From Paraburkholderia fynbosensis (GTDB lineage: Bacteria; Pseudomonadota; Gammaproteobacteria; Burkholderiales; Burkholderiaceae), in NCBI RefSeq assembly GCF_902859935.1, contig NZ_CADIKI010000005.1, positions 1-64,000 of the forward strand: a stretch of DNA of 64,000 bases. The letters are read 5' to 3'. Of this stretch, positions 1 through 10,179 are shown piece after piece. A model generated the notes under the pieces. It was not told the origin of the DNA and searched no databases. It saw only the letters and a program-made list of their open reading frames with translations. The stretch's first letter is position 1. Each line of letters begins with the position of its first letter. A program made the position numbers and the translations under genes.

Positions 1-215
1 AGTGGGCCGCAGCGTATCAGGCTGCAATAAGCCCGAATATAAAGCTGCAACCCATCCTGCCACAGTCGTAGCACGCGAAAACCGTCGCAAACGGGAGGCG
101 TTCATATAAGGGCAGATGAAAGACTGTGGTTTCGGACAGACTCCCGCGGAGCAGTTCTACTCGTTGGCGGTATAAGTAGTCCTCAGCATGCTGGCCATTG
201 TTCAACGCACTTTTC

Positions 216-1740
216 TTAGTGCGACAGAACCAGCGCGTCTGTCGCATGGGTATGGCGCATCCAGTGTGGACTCGCCTGCCGCAGTTTTTGTGCAACCGCC
301 GGGCCGTCGGCGTCGACAAGATCAGCGGTCCTGGCAAAGAACAGCCGCAGCACGTTCCAGAGTCGCGCGCTGGTGATGCACGCCGCACCGTCCTCGGCGA
401 GACTCGCGATCAACGGCGTGTCCGGTCTCCAGCGGCCGGGCGTCACGGGTAGCCGCCGTTCGACCAGGTGACGATCGAGCGCCATGCGGGCGAGCGGCGG
501 CAATGCGACCTTGGCCATTTTTCGTCCTTTCCGGACGACCTTGAGCCAATGGTCGCCGCGCGCGTCGGTCTCGATATCGCCGAGTGCGGTGCCAACCAGT
601 TCGCTTGCGCGCAGACCCGTCGCATAGCCAAAGTCCAGGATGAAGCGCAGTCGCTGTGCCGCCTCGGGCGCCCAGCGGTATGACCACTCGAGGCCGTCGG
701 CGATCGCGCGGATGAGCAGCCATTCCCCTTCGGTAAATGCATGAGACGTGTCGAGCGCACCCGCACGGGCGCTCCCCCACCTTCACGCCGGCAAACGGAT
801 TCGCCAGCAGATACCGCTGCGCAATGAGCCAGCGAAACGGCGCGCCCAGCACGGACAGTGCATAGGCGGCGGAACGGGCCGACAGCCCGCCCAAGAACGG
901 GCGCCAGTCGGGTGCGCTGCGTGGCCGGACCGGTCCCACCCAGCATTCCCGTCGTGTCGGTCGGCGCAGGAACGCGCGATAGGCGACCGCATCCTCGGTC
1001 GTGAGCGACGAAAGCGCCCTCCCGGTTCGACGATCGCCCACAGGATGAGCCGCTCGGCTTCCTTCCGGTACGCGCGCTGCGTCGCCGCAGACTCGTGCAG
1101 TGGTAACCAAGCCTGCACCGCCTGGTAGTCGTTGTCTGCATTGAGCGTGCAGGTAGCGCGCGAGCCCCCGATAGGCGCCGGCCGAGCCGTCGACCTCGTC
1201 CGGCAGCCGCAACTGCTCCCACGGCACGATACTGCTGGCCGGCGAGACGGCGATAAGCGCCCTCGCCCGCTCGGTCAGCGCCGGGTGCGCGGCAAAGAAC
1301 GCCTCAACGCGACGCGCACCGGCAGGGCCGAACCCGGGAATAGCCTTCCACCACTGGCGCCGACTCGGAATCCGTACGGTGAGGTCCGGCAGCGTCGAGA
1401 TAGCGTGTGCACGCAGGGTGGCGACCGCTCGCGCCGGCAGCCAGATGCCGATGTCGTCACTGATCTGCGGAGTCGGCATGCGCGCGTGCCGCAGGACCTC
1501 GATCGCGTCTGCGACCGCCTTCGCTTCCCGAAAACGCTCCCCGTCAGGGTGCTCAAAAACGGTGGTGAGATCCGGCCGGCCGACCTGCCGTGCGACCCTC
1601 GCCGGCCGCCGACGAACTCCGCCGTGGACACCGCGCGCCGACTGCCCTGCTCCGATGCGATCCGACAGGTAGCGTTCCACGGCTTTGCGAACCGACATGC
1701 CGGTGTACTAGGGGCGCAGCATGGCCGCATCATCAGCTTC
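216..1740 (-). pseudogene. Degenerate tyrosine recombinase (phage-type integrase), left copy
   Basis: Fragments in several minus-strand frames together spell a tyrosine recombinase with a long N-terminal extension of the type found in Burkholderia integrases (DUF3701-like; family name from memory). Near position 1723 an in-frame TAG stands where the right-hand copy (24945-25416) has Trp (LRAWYAGM there, LRP-stop-YTGM here). Two further frame changes, near 1130 and 1020, enclose the stretch reading LPLHESAATQRAYRKEAERL. Another frame change lies near 800. The C-terminal piece carries the catalytic HxxR box (HWMRHTHAT) but the homology stops near 216, before the final His and Tyr would be reached. 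The gene cannot make an active enzyme. Nothing recognisable lies in 1-215 to its left. Identification as a recombinase is firm; exact ends are approximate. Confidence 0.85.
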
Positions 1741-2049
1741 CGCCCTCGCAGTGCACGTGCAGGCTCAACCGGTAGCACGTTCACCGGAGCTCAAGTCGGG
1801 TTTTTGCTAAGACGTCCAGCCGATTGCATCAAGACGTTTCGCGCCTCCTTGAAAAGGCCCAACTGAAAAGAGGCGCAAGCAATGTGGGCTACGCCTCTTT
1901 TAGTGAATCCGGACATCATTTGTCGCAATGCTCCGTCATTCTTTGACTGCGCACATTGCATTGACGGTCCACGGCGCCAAGCGCACATGTCCGCACTCGC
2001 ATGCGTGTGACCTCATTAACCCGTGCGCGACTTTAAAGGAACCGATATC
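1741..2049. other. Non-coding gap between integrase remnant and island genes
   Basis: No convincing gene is visible here. The stretch contains the start of the decayed integrase, where the similarity to the right-hand copy ends, the strong inverted repeat at 1866-1901, and the ribosome binding site of the small gene at 2050. Confidence 0.5.
1866..1901. terminator. Bidirectional intrinsic terminator-like hairpin
   Basis: AAAAGAGGCG (1866-1875) is perfectly complementary to CGCCTCTTTT (1892-1901) around a 16-base loop. The arms begin with an A run and end with a T run, so it could stop transcription from either strand. It would isolate the integrase remnant from the island. Confidence 0.65.
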
Positions 2050-2181
2050 GTGTCGAACAATTCCCCGCTAGAAAGCCTCGCCGCATTCGCGATCGTCTTC
2101 GTCGCCGGTGTGCTGGCTACCACCGCATTTGGCAAATACATCGACAAGGTGAAGCGCGACGCACGGGCTTCAGTAGGCTGA
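2050..2181 (+). CDS. Small single-span membrane protein (43 aa)
   Basis: A GTG codon preceded by a good Shine-Dalgarno sequence (TTAAAGGA ending 9 bases upstream) opens a 43-codon frame that ends in TGA. The product has a short polar start (SNNSPLES), one hydrophobic span of about 20 residues (roughly 8-28, containing AFAIVFVAGVLATTAF) and a basic tail (KYIDKVKRDAR), the pattern of a small inner-membrane protein with its basic end in the cytoplasm. It points toward the end of the convergent helicase gene, whose stop is 34 bases away. No family was recognised. The ribosome binding site and composition support it being translated; function is unknown. Confidence 0.5.
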   Translation: MSNNSPLESLAAFAIVFVAGVLATTAFGKYIDKVKRDARASVG

Positions 2182-2214
2182 CCCGTTCGACCAGGGACAC
2201 GATGCAACCCACAG

Positions 2215-5200
2215 TCACAGTGCCAGCGCCGAACCGACGGCCTGAATGAGCGTGTCCCGACATCCTTTGCGTTGAAAGTTGGTGAGCGCCTGCATTTTCG
2301 TTCGCACCATCTGCCACGCTTCGAGCAGATCGGTGCGCGCTTTATCCCAGGCTGCGGGATGGTGATAGAGCGTCACGAAACGATACTTGTCACCTTTCCA
2401 GGTGAATGCCGCAGCGCCCTCGGCGACTTCTCCTTCCCATGCATCCAGCCAAACGTGCGGAAGCTCTTCATATTTAGAGAGCGGCAACTCCGGTTTCGGT
2501 CCTTTGATGATCGGACTGGCGGCAAGCTCCCAGACCATCTTCGGTCCGGATATGACGTTCTTATTGCCCATCGCATCGTTCAAATCCAGATACGCCTGAA
2601 TGCGAAAGTGCTCCTTGCCCATAGCGCACAGGTGCAAAATCCCCCCTTCGAGAAACGCAAGCGGCGTCACCGTCAAACGGAGCTGCGGATTGTCGTCCGC
2701 CGTTTCGCATAGCGTATCCAGTACCGCGTTGAATGCGCCGTTAAACCATTCCTGAACGCCCGCAAGCACGCTACCGCATGCCAAAAAATCGTCGTGCTTC
2801 ATGCTGGAGATATTTCCTTCTCTAAAGGTTTTCAGGAGCCGGGATACGTGCAGGTCCGCATCGCCACCGTACGATTGGTTCAGCGCAGCAAGGGCCGGAA
2901 ACGCGGCGCGTGCACGATATTCTTTCTCGACATATTGCTCGGGATTCTTCACTGTGGATCGGTAGTAGAGCGCCATCCTCCCCATCTCCGCCGAAAGTCG
3001 CGTAAGCAAGTTTTGTTCATCGCCGTCGGCATCGCTCACCACGACAGCGAACCATACGATGCCAGCCTCCGCCATCAGATAGCCCCAACGCCGGTCATGG
3101 TTCTTCGTCGCGAGCCAGCGCTGCAAGTTGCGTCCCTCTGCCGTCGAGACCGCCGCCGCTGCACAGACAGCGGTACGCAACAACCAGAACTCCCCGCCAA
3201 CCGACTCCAGAATCACCCTGCCGCTCCCCTGCCCTCGGCATGCAAACGCGTACGACATATCCATTGCGCGGGTCGCGGTTTTCACCAACGGATCGAGTGC
3301 GAAACCTTTCGCGTTAGTATGCTTGACCGACGAGGGTTCTCCTTCAGCAAGCGCCTCGCTCAAGGAGCGCGCTTCGGCAAGCGTGCCCGGTACCAGCATT
3401 TCCTCCGTACAAAAGATGTCCGCATCCTTCGAACCGGTTCGCGAAAGGCGCAGCACGCCTGTTCCCGTGTCAATCGTCCGCTGTGCCAACCTGCTGTCTC
3501 CCGACTCGTCGGAAACGCATCGCCGCACACGCACGCAGTTGAACGCCGGCAAGTATTCCGCCGACGTGAGCGCGCTTTCGTCAGTGGCTTGCACGGATCG
3601 CACGGTGTCGTCACCACCCTTGCATCGAATACCGTCAAGTAAAGTAATCTCTGACGGCGCGGCGTCTTTTGCGACGAGCGCCCTCGCGGAATCGGGAAAA
3701 AACACTGCGCCGGATTGCGGAAAATAATTGGTCGCCGCAACCTGAATCGACTCGTCGTCAAACGTTGCGAGACTCAACTCACCGATTTCATCCTTGCGCT
3801 TACCGAGGTCCATTCGAAGATCACTGACGATCTTGGCCTGAATCACGCGCTCGACCTGAAAGCGGTCGAGTGTGCCGTCCAGATAAGGGAAAGCAACACC
3901 AAGCCGCGGCAGACCCTGCGTCCGGTCGCCCTGAGCGCTCGCGAAGCGCTCGATCCGTCGTCCGATCAGACTGCCCAACCGGTCGATACGCCCGATGCGC
4001 TGCTCGAGGTCACCCGAGGTCCACGCCACCCCGTAGTGCACGATGTTGTCGCAGAACAGGTGCATATCGACGCCCTCTTTCAGCACGTCTGTACAGATCA
4101 GCACGTTCGGGTAGGTCGGAAACTTGAACTGCGTGACCGCATTCTGGTTTCGCAGGCGACTCGAACGACCAATCACCGGCGACATCTGACGAAACGCCAG
4201 ATGCACGCGTTCACGGTAAATCTCTCCCCAGTCGACTGCCGCGCCACTGCGCATACATTTGTCGACGATCAGATCAAAATGCTCGATCCAGCGGCGGAAT
4301 CTTTCCTTCCAGTTGCCAATGTAATTGGCAAATTCATGGCTTGCAGCGCTGTGCGGTCCGGCCTCCAGCAGCCATAGCAACTTGTCGGGCAGTTCGGTTT
4401 TGTCCGTCGGCGTGCGTGCTACGTGCGTATGCAAAATGTACAGATCGACCAGAAAATCGGTTTGCCTTATCGATTGAAGCACGCATAGCTGCAACGCGGC
4501 GAGCTTCCACGCATCAACCGCGTTGTCGGCCGCGTTGCCGAACAGCCATTGCCGAGGCGGGTCGGCGCTGAGTTCTTCCGCTCGCCTTTCACCCAGAACG
4601 ATCTGCAGAAAGCGGGTCCAGCGCGCCGCATTGTTCTGCCAGTGGGATTCATTCGCCTTGCTCACCACCTCATCGCACGCTTGCGGACGCTTCAGGAGAA
4701 AGCCTCGCAGCGGGTTGCGCGAGGCATCCTTCGCGCTGAGCAGGCGCGATCCGAACGAAACCAGCATCCCGTGATCGCCGCCTTTTTTTGCGCGCTTCAG
4801 CGCTTCGAAATAAGGGAGCTTGAGCGCGTCCTTATAGGCGGTGCCGCGTGGTTCGTCAGCTGACGGCCCTTCATCGCCGAGTTGCTCGATACTTTCGCGT
4901 TCGACGTCCTCGTCGGCCTTTCTCTCCGCCGCGACGACCTCCTCGTCAGCGCTCTCGGTTGGTCTCGCGTGTTCTGTCTCCCAAAACTCGCCTTTGATCC
5001 ACGGCGATTTACCTTGCATGCCAAAGGCGGACCGCATCAACTGGGTTCGCCATGTCTCGATCCGCTGATCCATTTGTTGCTGGAACTTCGTATGCAGCAG
5101 GTCGCGGATTTCCTCCACCGTATCGATACGCCGCACGAAGACGAGCGTCTTCTGACAGCTGGCGTCTTTGAGGCTGTGTTCGAACAGCGCGTCGGCGGCA

Positions 5201-6717
5201 CGATTCAGTTTGGCGTGAGGAAGCGCGACACCCTGCCGCGCGGTCGGTGTCGCGCCACCGAGCGCCTTCATCGCGTTCTCGAAGTCGCGATTCAAGTCGT
5301 CGATAACGGTACGGTCAAACGCTATACCGGCTTCATCGTCCTGCGTGTGTTGTCTTGCATCACGCAGGGATTCATATTCGCGCTCGGCGATCGGCTCCGA
5401 TGTGCCCTGTTTCCAGGACCCGAGCGTGCGTCTAACGGACGCCGACAATGATTCAAACGACGCGCATTCGCCGAGGCGAAACTTGTTTCCTTTGCCGGCA
5501 AGCGCACCAACCAGCCGTTTCTGCACCAGCGACATCGTCAGCGACAGAAATGGGTCGTCCGCACCGGTATAACGAATCCGCTCGTATTTACGGTACTGGA
5601 TCTTTCCGTATCGCGTGTCCTGGCTATCCGCATACGTGCGGGTTCGACGCACCATGAACTTCGGCAGCAGGGGCACGACGTCGCGCCTACCTTCCGGTTG
5701 CGCGTGAAGCTGCCAGGTGATACGGCTGCACGATTCCTGATAGTTGCAGTTGCCGCAATCGCGCGGAATTTCCAACTCGCGCTTGTCGTCGGCGCTACCT
5801 ACGAACAAAGGCTTGCGGCAAAGATAGGTATCGAGACTGCGAATGTCGTTCACGCTCGAATGCAGCGGCGTCGCGCTCATGAACAACCAGCGTTCAACAT
5901 TGCGCCGGAAAATCGCGGCAATATGGCTATTCTGAAAATTTCCCGTATGACGAAGATACTGTGCTTCATCGAAGATCACCAGATCGAGCGGCTGGTTGGG
6001 AACCGACGCACCATTTTCAAGCCGGGAGCCGTTTGTCATCAATGCGCCGATGCGCCGGCAATACGCCGCGCCAAGTGCGTGCGTGAGGTCCTCTTTCTCG
6101 GCTTTGGACAGCTTCCGGCGCGTCGCGGGAATCGCGCATTCATCCTTGTCCATATCGTCGATCGAGGCCGCGCCAATCTTTTCCCGATACTCTCCCAATA
6201 TCGAAGCCGAATCTTCGCCCTTGAGCGAAAGCGGCCGTCTAAAAGACGAATACCGCATCAGATGAATCCGGGCATCGCCGAGGCTTAGCGTTTCGACGAA
6301 GTCGCGCAGGCTATGGTGAAAATTCAGATGCTCCAGTGGGCTCGCCTCCGCTGTACTGAGCAAGCGGTTGTCGAGCAACCTGTAGCAGGTTCGCAGAAAC
6401 TCCGACCATTCGCTTTGCCACTGGCGCTGCAGCGTTGCGCTTGAGCAGACGATCACCACGCGCGAATCCGGCTTGCGCAGGAATTGCGTCGCGATGATGC
6501 CCATTGCCTGCCGCGTCTTTCCCATACCGACTTCGTCGGCGAGATAGGCAAACGATTTGCTCTGCAGCAAATGCCAAAGAGCAGCCACCCCTTCGCTCTG
6601 AAGAGCGGCCTGCGCACTCGGGGTTGCGCGCACGGCGTCGTGACCATCGAAGTCGATGTATGAGCGAACGGCTTGCGCAGTCAGATCGGTTGGAATGAGG
6701 TCTGTTTTATTGTCCAT
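2215..6717 (-). CDS. Large SNF2-like DEAD/H-box helicase (1500 aa), defence type
   Basis: This is a superfamily-2 helicase or translocase predicted to use ATP to move along or remodel nucleic acid. The N-terminal ATPase lobe shows DEVGMGKT (Lys67), DEAQ in place of DEAH near residue 247 and SATPLHSS near 281. A Cys cluster (CGNCNYQESC, about 320-330) may bind zinc. Then comes a long insertion rich in charged residues, and the second lobe with TDVLKEGVDMH and the arginine-finger motif QRIGRIDRLGS near 910. The last 500 residues have no recognised domain. The start overlaps the end of the PLD gene by 11 bases, so the two are probably translated together. Helicases of this size next to PLD proteins are typical of phage-defence modules (Dpd, DISARM and Azaca have such pairs), but I do not assign it to a named system. 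Confidence 0.85.
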   Translation of the reverse strand: MDNKTDLIPTDLTAQAVRSYIDFDGHDAVRATPSAQAALQSEGVAALWHLLQSKSFAYLADEVGMGKTRQAMGIIATQFLRKPDSRVVIVCSSATLQRQWQSEWSEFLRTCYRLLDNRLLSTAEASPLEHLNFHHSLRDFVETLSLGDARIHLMRYSSFRRPLSLKGEDSASILGEYREKIGAASIDDMDKDECAIPATRRKLSKAEKEDLTHALGAAYCRRIGALMTNGSRLENGASVPNQPLDLVIFDEAQYLRHTGNFQNSHIAAIFRRNVERWLFMSATPLHSSVNDIRSLDTYLCRKPLFVGSADDKRELEIPRDCGNCNYQESCSRITWQLHAQPEGRRDVVPLLPKFMVRRTRTYADSQDTRYGKIQYRKYERIRYTGADDPFLSLTMSLVQKRLVGALAGKGNKFRLGECASFESLSASVRRTLGSWKQGTSEPIAEREYESLRDARQHTQDDEAGIAFDRTVIDDLNRDFENAMKALGGATPTARQGVALPHAKLNRAADALFEHSLKDASCQKTLVFVRRIDTVEEIRDLLHTKFQQQMDQRIETWRTQLMRSAFGMQGKSPWIKGEFWETEHARPTESADEEVVAAERKADEDVERESIEQLGDEGPSADEPRGTAYKDALKLPYFEALKRAKKGGDHGMLVSFGSRLLSAKDASRNPLRGFLLKRPQACDEVVSKANESHWQNNAARWTRFLQIVLGERRAEELSADPPRQWLFGNAADNAVDAWKLAALQLCVLQSIRQTDFLVDLYILHTHVARTPTDKTELPDKLLWLLEAGPHSAASHEFANYIGNWKERFRRWIEHFDLIVDKCMRSGAAVDWGEIYRERVHLAFRQMSPVIGRSSRLRNQNAVTQFKFPTYPNVLICTDVLKEGVDMHLFCDNIVHYGVAWTSGDLEQRIGRIDRLGSLIGRRIERFASAQGDRTQGLPRLGVAFPYLDGTLDRFQVERVIQAKIVSDLRMDLGKRKDEIGELSLATFDDESIQVAATNYFPQSGAVFFPDSARALVAKDAAPSEITLLDGIRCKGGDDTVRSVQATDESALTSAEYLPAFNCVRVRRCVSDESGDSRLAQRTIDTGTGVLRLSRTGSKDADIFCTEEMLVPGTLAEARSLSEALAEGEPSSVKHTNAKGFALDPLVKTATRAMDMSYAFACRGQGSGRVILESVGGEFWLLRTAVCAAAAVSTAEGRNLQRWLATKNHDRRWGYLMAEAGIVWFAVVVSDADGDEQNLLTRLSAEMGRMALYYRSTVKNPEQYVEKEYRARAAFPALAALNQSYGGDADLHVSRLLKTFREGNISSMKHDDFLACGSVLAGVQEWFNGAFNAVLDTLCETADDNPQLRLTVTPLAFLEGGILHLCAMGKEHFRIQAYLDLNDAMGNKNVISGPKMVWELAASPIIKGPKPELPLSKYEELPHVWLDAWEGEVAEGAAAFTWKGDKYRFVTLYHHPAAWDKARTDLLEAWQMVRTKMQALTNFQRKGCRDTLIQAVGSALAL

Positions 6718-8725
6718 GAACCGCTCGCGTTTGATTGCTTACTTCCCGGCCAATCTCCTTGCGAAACCAGGCAAGAAAACCCTCGACGCCTTTCGGCGTG
6801 GCCTCGCCGAACATTGAGCGGAACGACTCCGATTTGCCGAGCAGGGCCACCATCTCCACGTGAAGCGCGGCAATCTCCGCGTTGATGTCGATTCGCAATG
6901 TCTCGCGCAACTTGGAATTCGTCGTCCTGTCCAGACGCGCGACGATGTCGCCCATCTCCGAGAGCTGGATATAGCGGCCAATCTTTTCCTCGTGCGTAAC
7001 CGCGGCCTGCGCGGTGATCGCCCGATAAAGCGTCACGGCGCCGTACGGCGCCAGTTTGTCGTATGGATCGCGCGTCGCCCCCGGAGTTTCGGGCGTCTGG
7101 TAATACTCGAGCAGCTTCCACGCGCCCTGAAACAGGCCAAAGAAATCGAAGGTCGGGTCGGCAGGGATTTCTTCGCCGTCGCCCGCGCCGTCGGCGAGGT
7201 CGGACAGTGCGCGCTCCTTCGCATTGCGATCGGATGGCTGCGGATTGAGGCCTCGCAGCAATTCGAGGACCTTGTTGAGCCGTGGACGGGGCTGGTAGCC
7301 GAGCTGATCGTCGTCTGCATTGACCTGGGTGATCAGCCCGCGGAAGGTCATGGGCTCGCTCTGGCCAAGGCGGTATGCGACTGAGAACGAACGCACGGGC
7401 TGCGCGCCCTTATACCGCAGCGTCATGACTTGCGGCTGACCGGTGACGGCGGCATCGAAGCAATGGCAGTGGCTGCCAATCGACAGCACGATCTCGTTGA
7501 CCGGCACGTCGCTGGTGAGGGTCAGGCGTGCGCGAAATTCGTTCGCCTCCCAGTCGTACAGGACGGTTGCGTCGAACGGAGGAAGCGGGGGTGCGGCCTC
7601 CTCCTCGTCCTCGCCGCTTTGCGCGAAAGCCGGCTCTTTTAGCGGCTGTAACAGCGTTCTCCATGGGTCCGGCGCGTCGCTGAGTTCATAGCGAAGCATC
7701 GCCTCGATATTCGTCAATATCTGGTCCCGCGCAGTGAGCATCGCCGCCTGGGTGAAATTCGCCGAACCGATGCAGAGTACCTGCTGCTTCTCGTTATGGA
7801 GGAGCAAGGCCTTGGCGTGTGTATAGCGTTCGCCATCATCCCTGAAGCCGGCAAAGGTATGACGCGTCAGGTCTAACGTATCGCACGGGAAGCGGTACAG
7901 GCCGTCGGCAGTGAGCGATGGCACAAAGCGGCACTCCTTGACACCGAGCGCTTGAACCAGCGTGTGCACCTCGCTCCAGTAGGGCGACACGACCGTAGCA
8001 GTGTGCCAGTCGCTCTCGCCTTTCAAAGCGTGAAGCATCGAGCTTTTTCCGTACCCCTGCGGCAGCGAAAGATGCAGCGTCGGTGTAGCCGGCGTATGCC
8101 GCGGGAACTGCTTGGGCTCGTCCAGTGCAGCATGTAATGCCGCCAGAATATTCCGAACCTCGCCCTCCTCCTGATACCCTGTGTTGCCCGCGAATTCGAG
8201 TTGGCGCGCGGCCTCGGCTTGCAGCCATTTGATTAGTGGACGCAGTTCCTCAGCATGGCGGGAGGTCACGGCCGTCATCCCGACAACCTCGCGATTGATC
8301 GCCCAACCGGACAGCGTCAGATTGCCACTGCCGACTGACAGCCAGATGCCCTGCTCCTGCGTGTCTTTCAACGTGCCGGCCATCAACATCAGCTTTGGAT
8401 GAAAGCGACCGCGTGCGAGACCGACCGGCAGTAACCCGTAGCGCATGTCGCCCTTGGGCTCGGGGCAGGTCGAGCGGTCGCATACCACGAGGCATTTGAC
8501 CGTGTTCAGGTCCTCATTGATCGCATAACGCGTCTCAGAAGCGCCTTTCAGATCGCTGACGGTGTCGCCGACGAGCAGCGGCAAGACGTTGGCCTCGAAA
8601 AACCGCGACGCAAAGTTAAAGGTCGTAAAGAGAACGTGGCGCGGATGATCGGTTGAGAAGCGGTCACGGATATACTCGAGCGTGCCGCGCATGACGTGCT
8701 CGACGCCGGATCTCGGTGAAGTCAT
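6707..8725 (-). CDS. Phospholipase-D-fold protein (672 aa), probable nuclease partner of helicase
   Basis: Two PLD-type half-sites are visible. The first is HPKLML with GSGNLT shortly after (His109, Lys111, Asn135). The second is HAKALLLH with GSANFT near residue 300. Both lack the Asp of the full HxKxxxxD motif, as many defence PLD proteins do. In this superfamily paired motifs form one active site that cleaves phosphodiesters, so a DNA or RNA nuclease is the likely activity. The C-terminal 300 residues, including an acidic stretch (GEDEEEAAPP), are unassigned. I chose ATG 8725, which lies 8 bases after the stop of the upstream gene, rather than an in-frame ATG at 8791 that would overlap it. 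It sits between the 424-aa gene and the helicase in one transcript. Confidence 0.8.
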   Translation of the reverse strand: MTSPRSGVEHVMRGTLEYIRDRFSTDHPRHVLFTTFNFASRFFEANVLPLLVGDTVSDLKGASETRYAINEDLNTVKCLVVCDRSTCPEPKGDMRYGLLPVGLARGRFHPKLMLMAGTLKDTQEQGIWLSVGSGNLTLSGWAINREVVGMTAVTSRHAEELRPLIKWLQAEAARQLEFAGNTGYQEEGEVRNILAALHAALDEPKQFPRHTPATPTLHLSLPQGYGKSSMLHALKGESDWHTATVVSPYWSEVHTLVQALGVKECRFVPSLTADGLYRFPCDTLDLTRHTFAGFRDDGERYTHAKALLLHNEKQQVLCIGSANFTQAAMLTARDQILTNIEAMLRYELSDAPDPWRTLLQPLKEPAFAQSGEDEEEAAPPLPPFDATVLYDWEANEFRARLTLTSDVPVNEIVLSIGSHCHCFDAAVTGQPQVMTLRYKGAQPVRSFSVAYRLGQSEPMTFRGLITQVNADDDQLGYQPRPRLNKVLELLRGLNPQPSDRNAKERALSDLADGAGDGEEIPADPTFDFFGLFQGAWKLLEYYQTPETPGATRDPYDKLAPYGAVTLYRAITAQAAVTHEEKIGRYIQLSEMGDIVARLDRTTNSKLRETLRIDINAEIAALHVEMVALLGKSESFRSMFGEATPKGVEGFLAWFRKEIGREVSNQTRAVHGQ

Positions 8726-8733
8726 AGCGGTGC

Positions 8734-10008
8734 TCAAAATACCTGCTCGTAGAGATTCGATGCGGTGTTGAGGTAGTAGTCGTTCATCCACGGCTGTCCG
8801 CTTTCGAGGCGCTTCCTCGCGTCTTCCGGGCTTCGGTCGCCGATCACAGGCAGCAACACCGCACCGCCTTCAATCAACACCAACGGGTCGCGTCCGCGCT
8901 CTTTCATGCATCGTGTGTGATAGGCGACCAACTCGTGCAGGAACGCAATCAGAACAGCCTCCGTCGAGGCAGCCTCCGCGGTTGAAGCACTAGCAAGGAT
9001 TTCGGCTAACACCTGCATATGCTTCATGCGCGAAGAATCCTGTTCACCCGCAAGCGTCACAAACCGCTCGGCGCGATCGCGCATAGTCGGCAACATTGCA
9101 TCCAGTTCGCGCGCGACGAGATCGAGTTTCTTGCCAGGTGCGCCACGCAGATAGTCGAACGCGTCCTGCATCACGAGAAGGAACGGCTCGCATCGCTGGA
9201 TACAGTCGATCGCATGAGCCAGCTGCGGTAGTACGAGCTTGCCAACGCGGTCTTTGAAATTCAACTCCTGCGTCGCGGCCAGCTTGCGCAGCGCGAGGAA
9301 CTCACGAGCCAGAGTTTGCTGATACGTATCGCCGAACAGGCGCTCCTGGAGCGTTTGGCGAAGCGTGTGCTGATCGAAGACGCTAGCCAGCGCTGTTGCC
9401 AACGCACCGCCGAGGTATTGGTCCGGAAACAACGACTTGCCGGCGCCCTTGAGCGGATCAGCCAAGGCGGCTTTGAGTACTTTTGTGGCATCCGCCGTCC
9501 AGCGCTCGGCTAGCTGACTGGCGACGCCGGGCGCAACTATCCAGCTGTCATCCACAAGGCCGGCGCGTCGGCAAGTGCCGCGATAATACTGATAAAGCCC
9601 GTTCGCAACGGTCTTGCCCATCTTCGTCGTTACACTGAAGTTCTCTCCGCCAGCGGCGAGCGCGTTATAGCCGAAACACGCTGCATGGCCGTTGTGATAC
9701 AGCCAGTATTCGATGAGCCCTTCCATCAGCCGGAAAAAGCGTCGACGGGCGCCGTCGCGCTCGAGCAGCGATTGAAGGTCATCCAGATTGATCAGCCACT
9801 GGATCAGAACCACCGCTTTGATGCCATTCACCTGCCCAACCGGCGACGCCAGGTTTGGAACGAGTCTGCGCCCAAACGCGCTCCATACCGGCAGCAAGCC
9901 CAAGGGGTCGCGGCCGCCGGACGACCTGCTCAAGGCGGGGTCCGCATCGGTGAAATACGGAAGACCGGCCGCCGACATGGCGGCGGCACGGCCGTCGAAT
10001 TCAGTCAT
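8734..10008 (-). CDS. Unknown protein (424 aa) of helicase-PLD module
   Basis: I recognise no named domain with confidence. The N-terminal third carries a block that looks conserved (LSRSSGGRDPLGL, then FGRRLVP and a hydrophobic stretch near VVLIQWL). The rest is predicted helical with many Leu/Ala/Arg positions. No signal peptide or membrane span is visible. The stop lies 8 bases before the chosen start of the PLD gene, so the three genes form one module. Proteins of about 400 aa commonly accompany helicase and PLD genes in three-gene defence systems such as Azaca, which is why I treat it as the third component; that is inference from context. No clear ribosome binding site precedes ATG 10008; ATG 9978 is an alternative. 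Confidence 0.7.
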   Translation of the reverse strand: MTEFDGRAAAMSAAGLPYFTDADPALSRSSGGRDPLGLLPVWSAFGRRLVPNLASPVGQVNGIKAVVLIQWLINLDDLQSLLERDGARRRFFRLMEGLIEYWLYHNGHAACFGYNALAAGGENFSVTTKMGKTVANGLYQYYRGTCRRAGLVDDSWIVAPGVASQLAERWTADATKVLKAALADPLKGAGKSLFPDQYLGGALATALASVFDQHTLRQTLQERLFGDTYQQTLAREFLALRKLAATQELNFKDRVGKLVLPQLAHAIDCIQRCEPFLLVMQDAFDYLRGAPGKKLDLVARELDAMLPTMRDRAERFVTLAGEQDSSRMKHMQVLAEILASASTAEAASTEAVLIAFLHELVAYHTRCMKERGRDPLVLIEGGAVLLPVIGDRSPEDARKRLESGQPWMNDYYLNTASNLYEQVF

Positions 10009-10179
10009 GAAGAGCCGTCAAATGCGTGGCAGGAAATGGGTAAACGTCTAAAGACGCCTTCTTGTTGGTGGAGAACCAGATGCGTCCAGATGTCCGGAAA
10101 ACTCGGGAGAAACGTTGCTTGCCTCGTCTGCATGGACGCGGGTAGGGTCAACCTACCCGCACACCACCGGCACACAACG

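Noticed and set aside
1791..1988. Minus-strand 65-codon frame in the left gap
   Set aside because: It contains the terminator hairpin, has no ribosome binding site and no recognisable sequence.
2215..10008. Assignment of the helicase-PLD module to DISARM or Dpd
   Set aside because: No DrmA/DrmB-type proteins, methylase, DpdA-like or deazaguanine genes are nearby.
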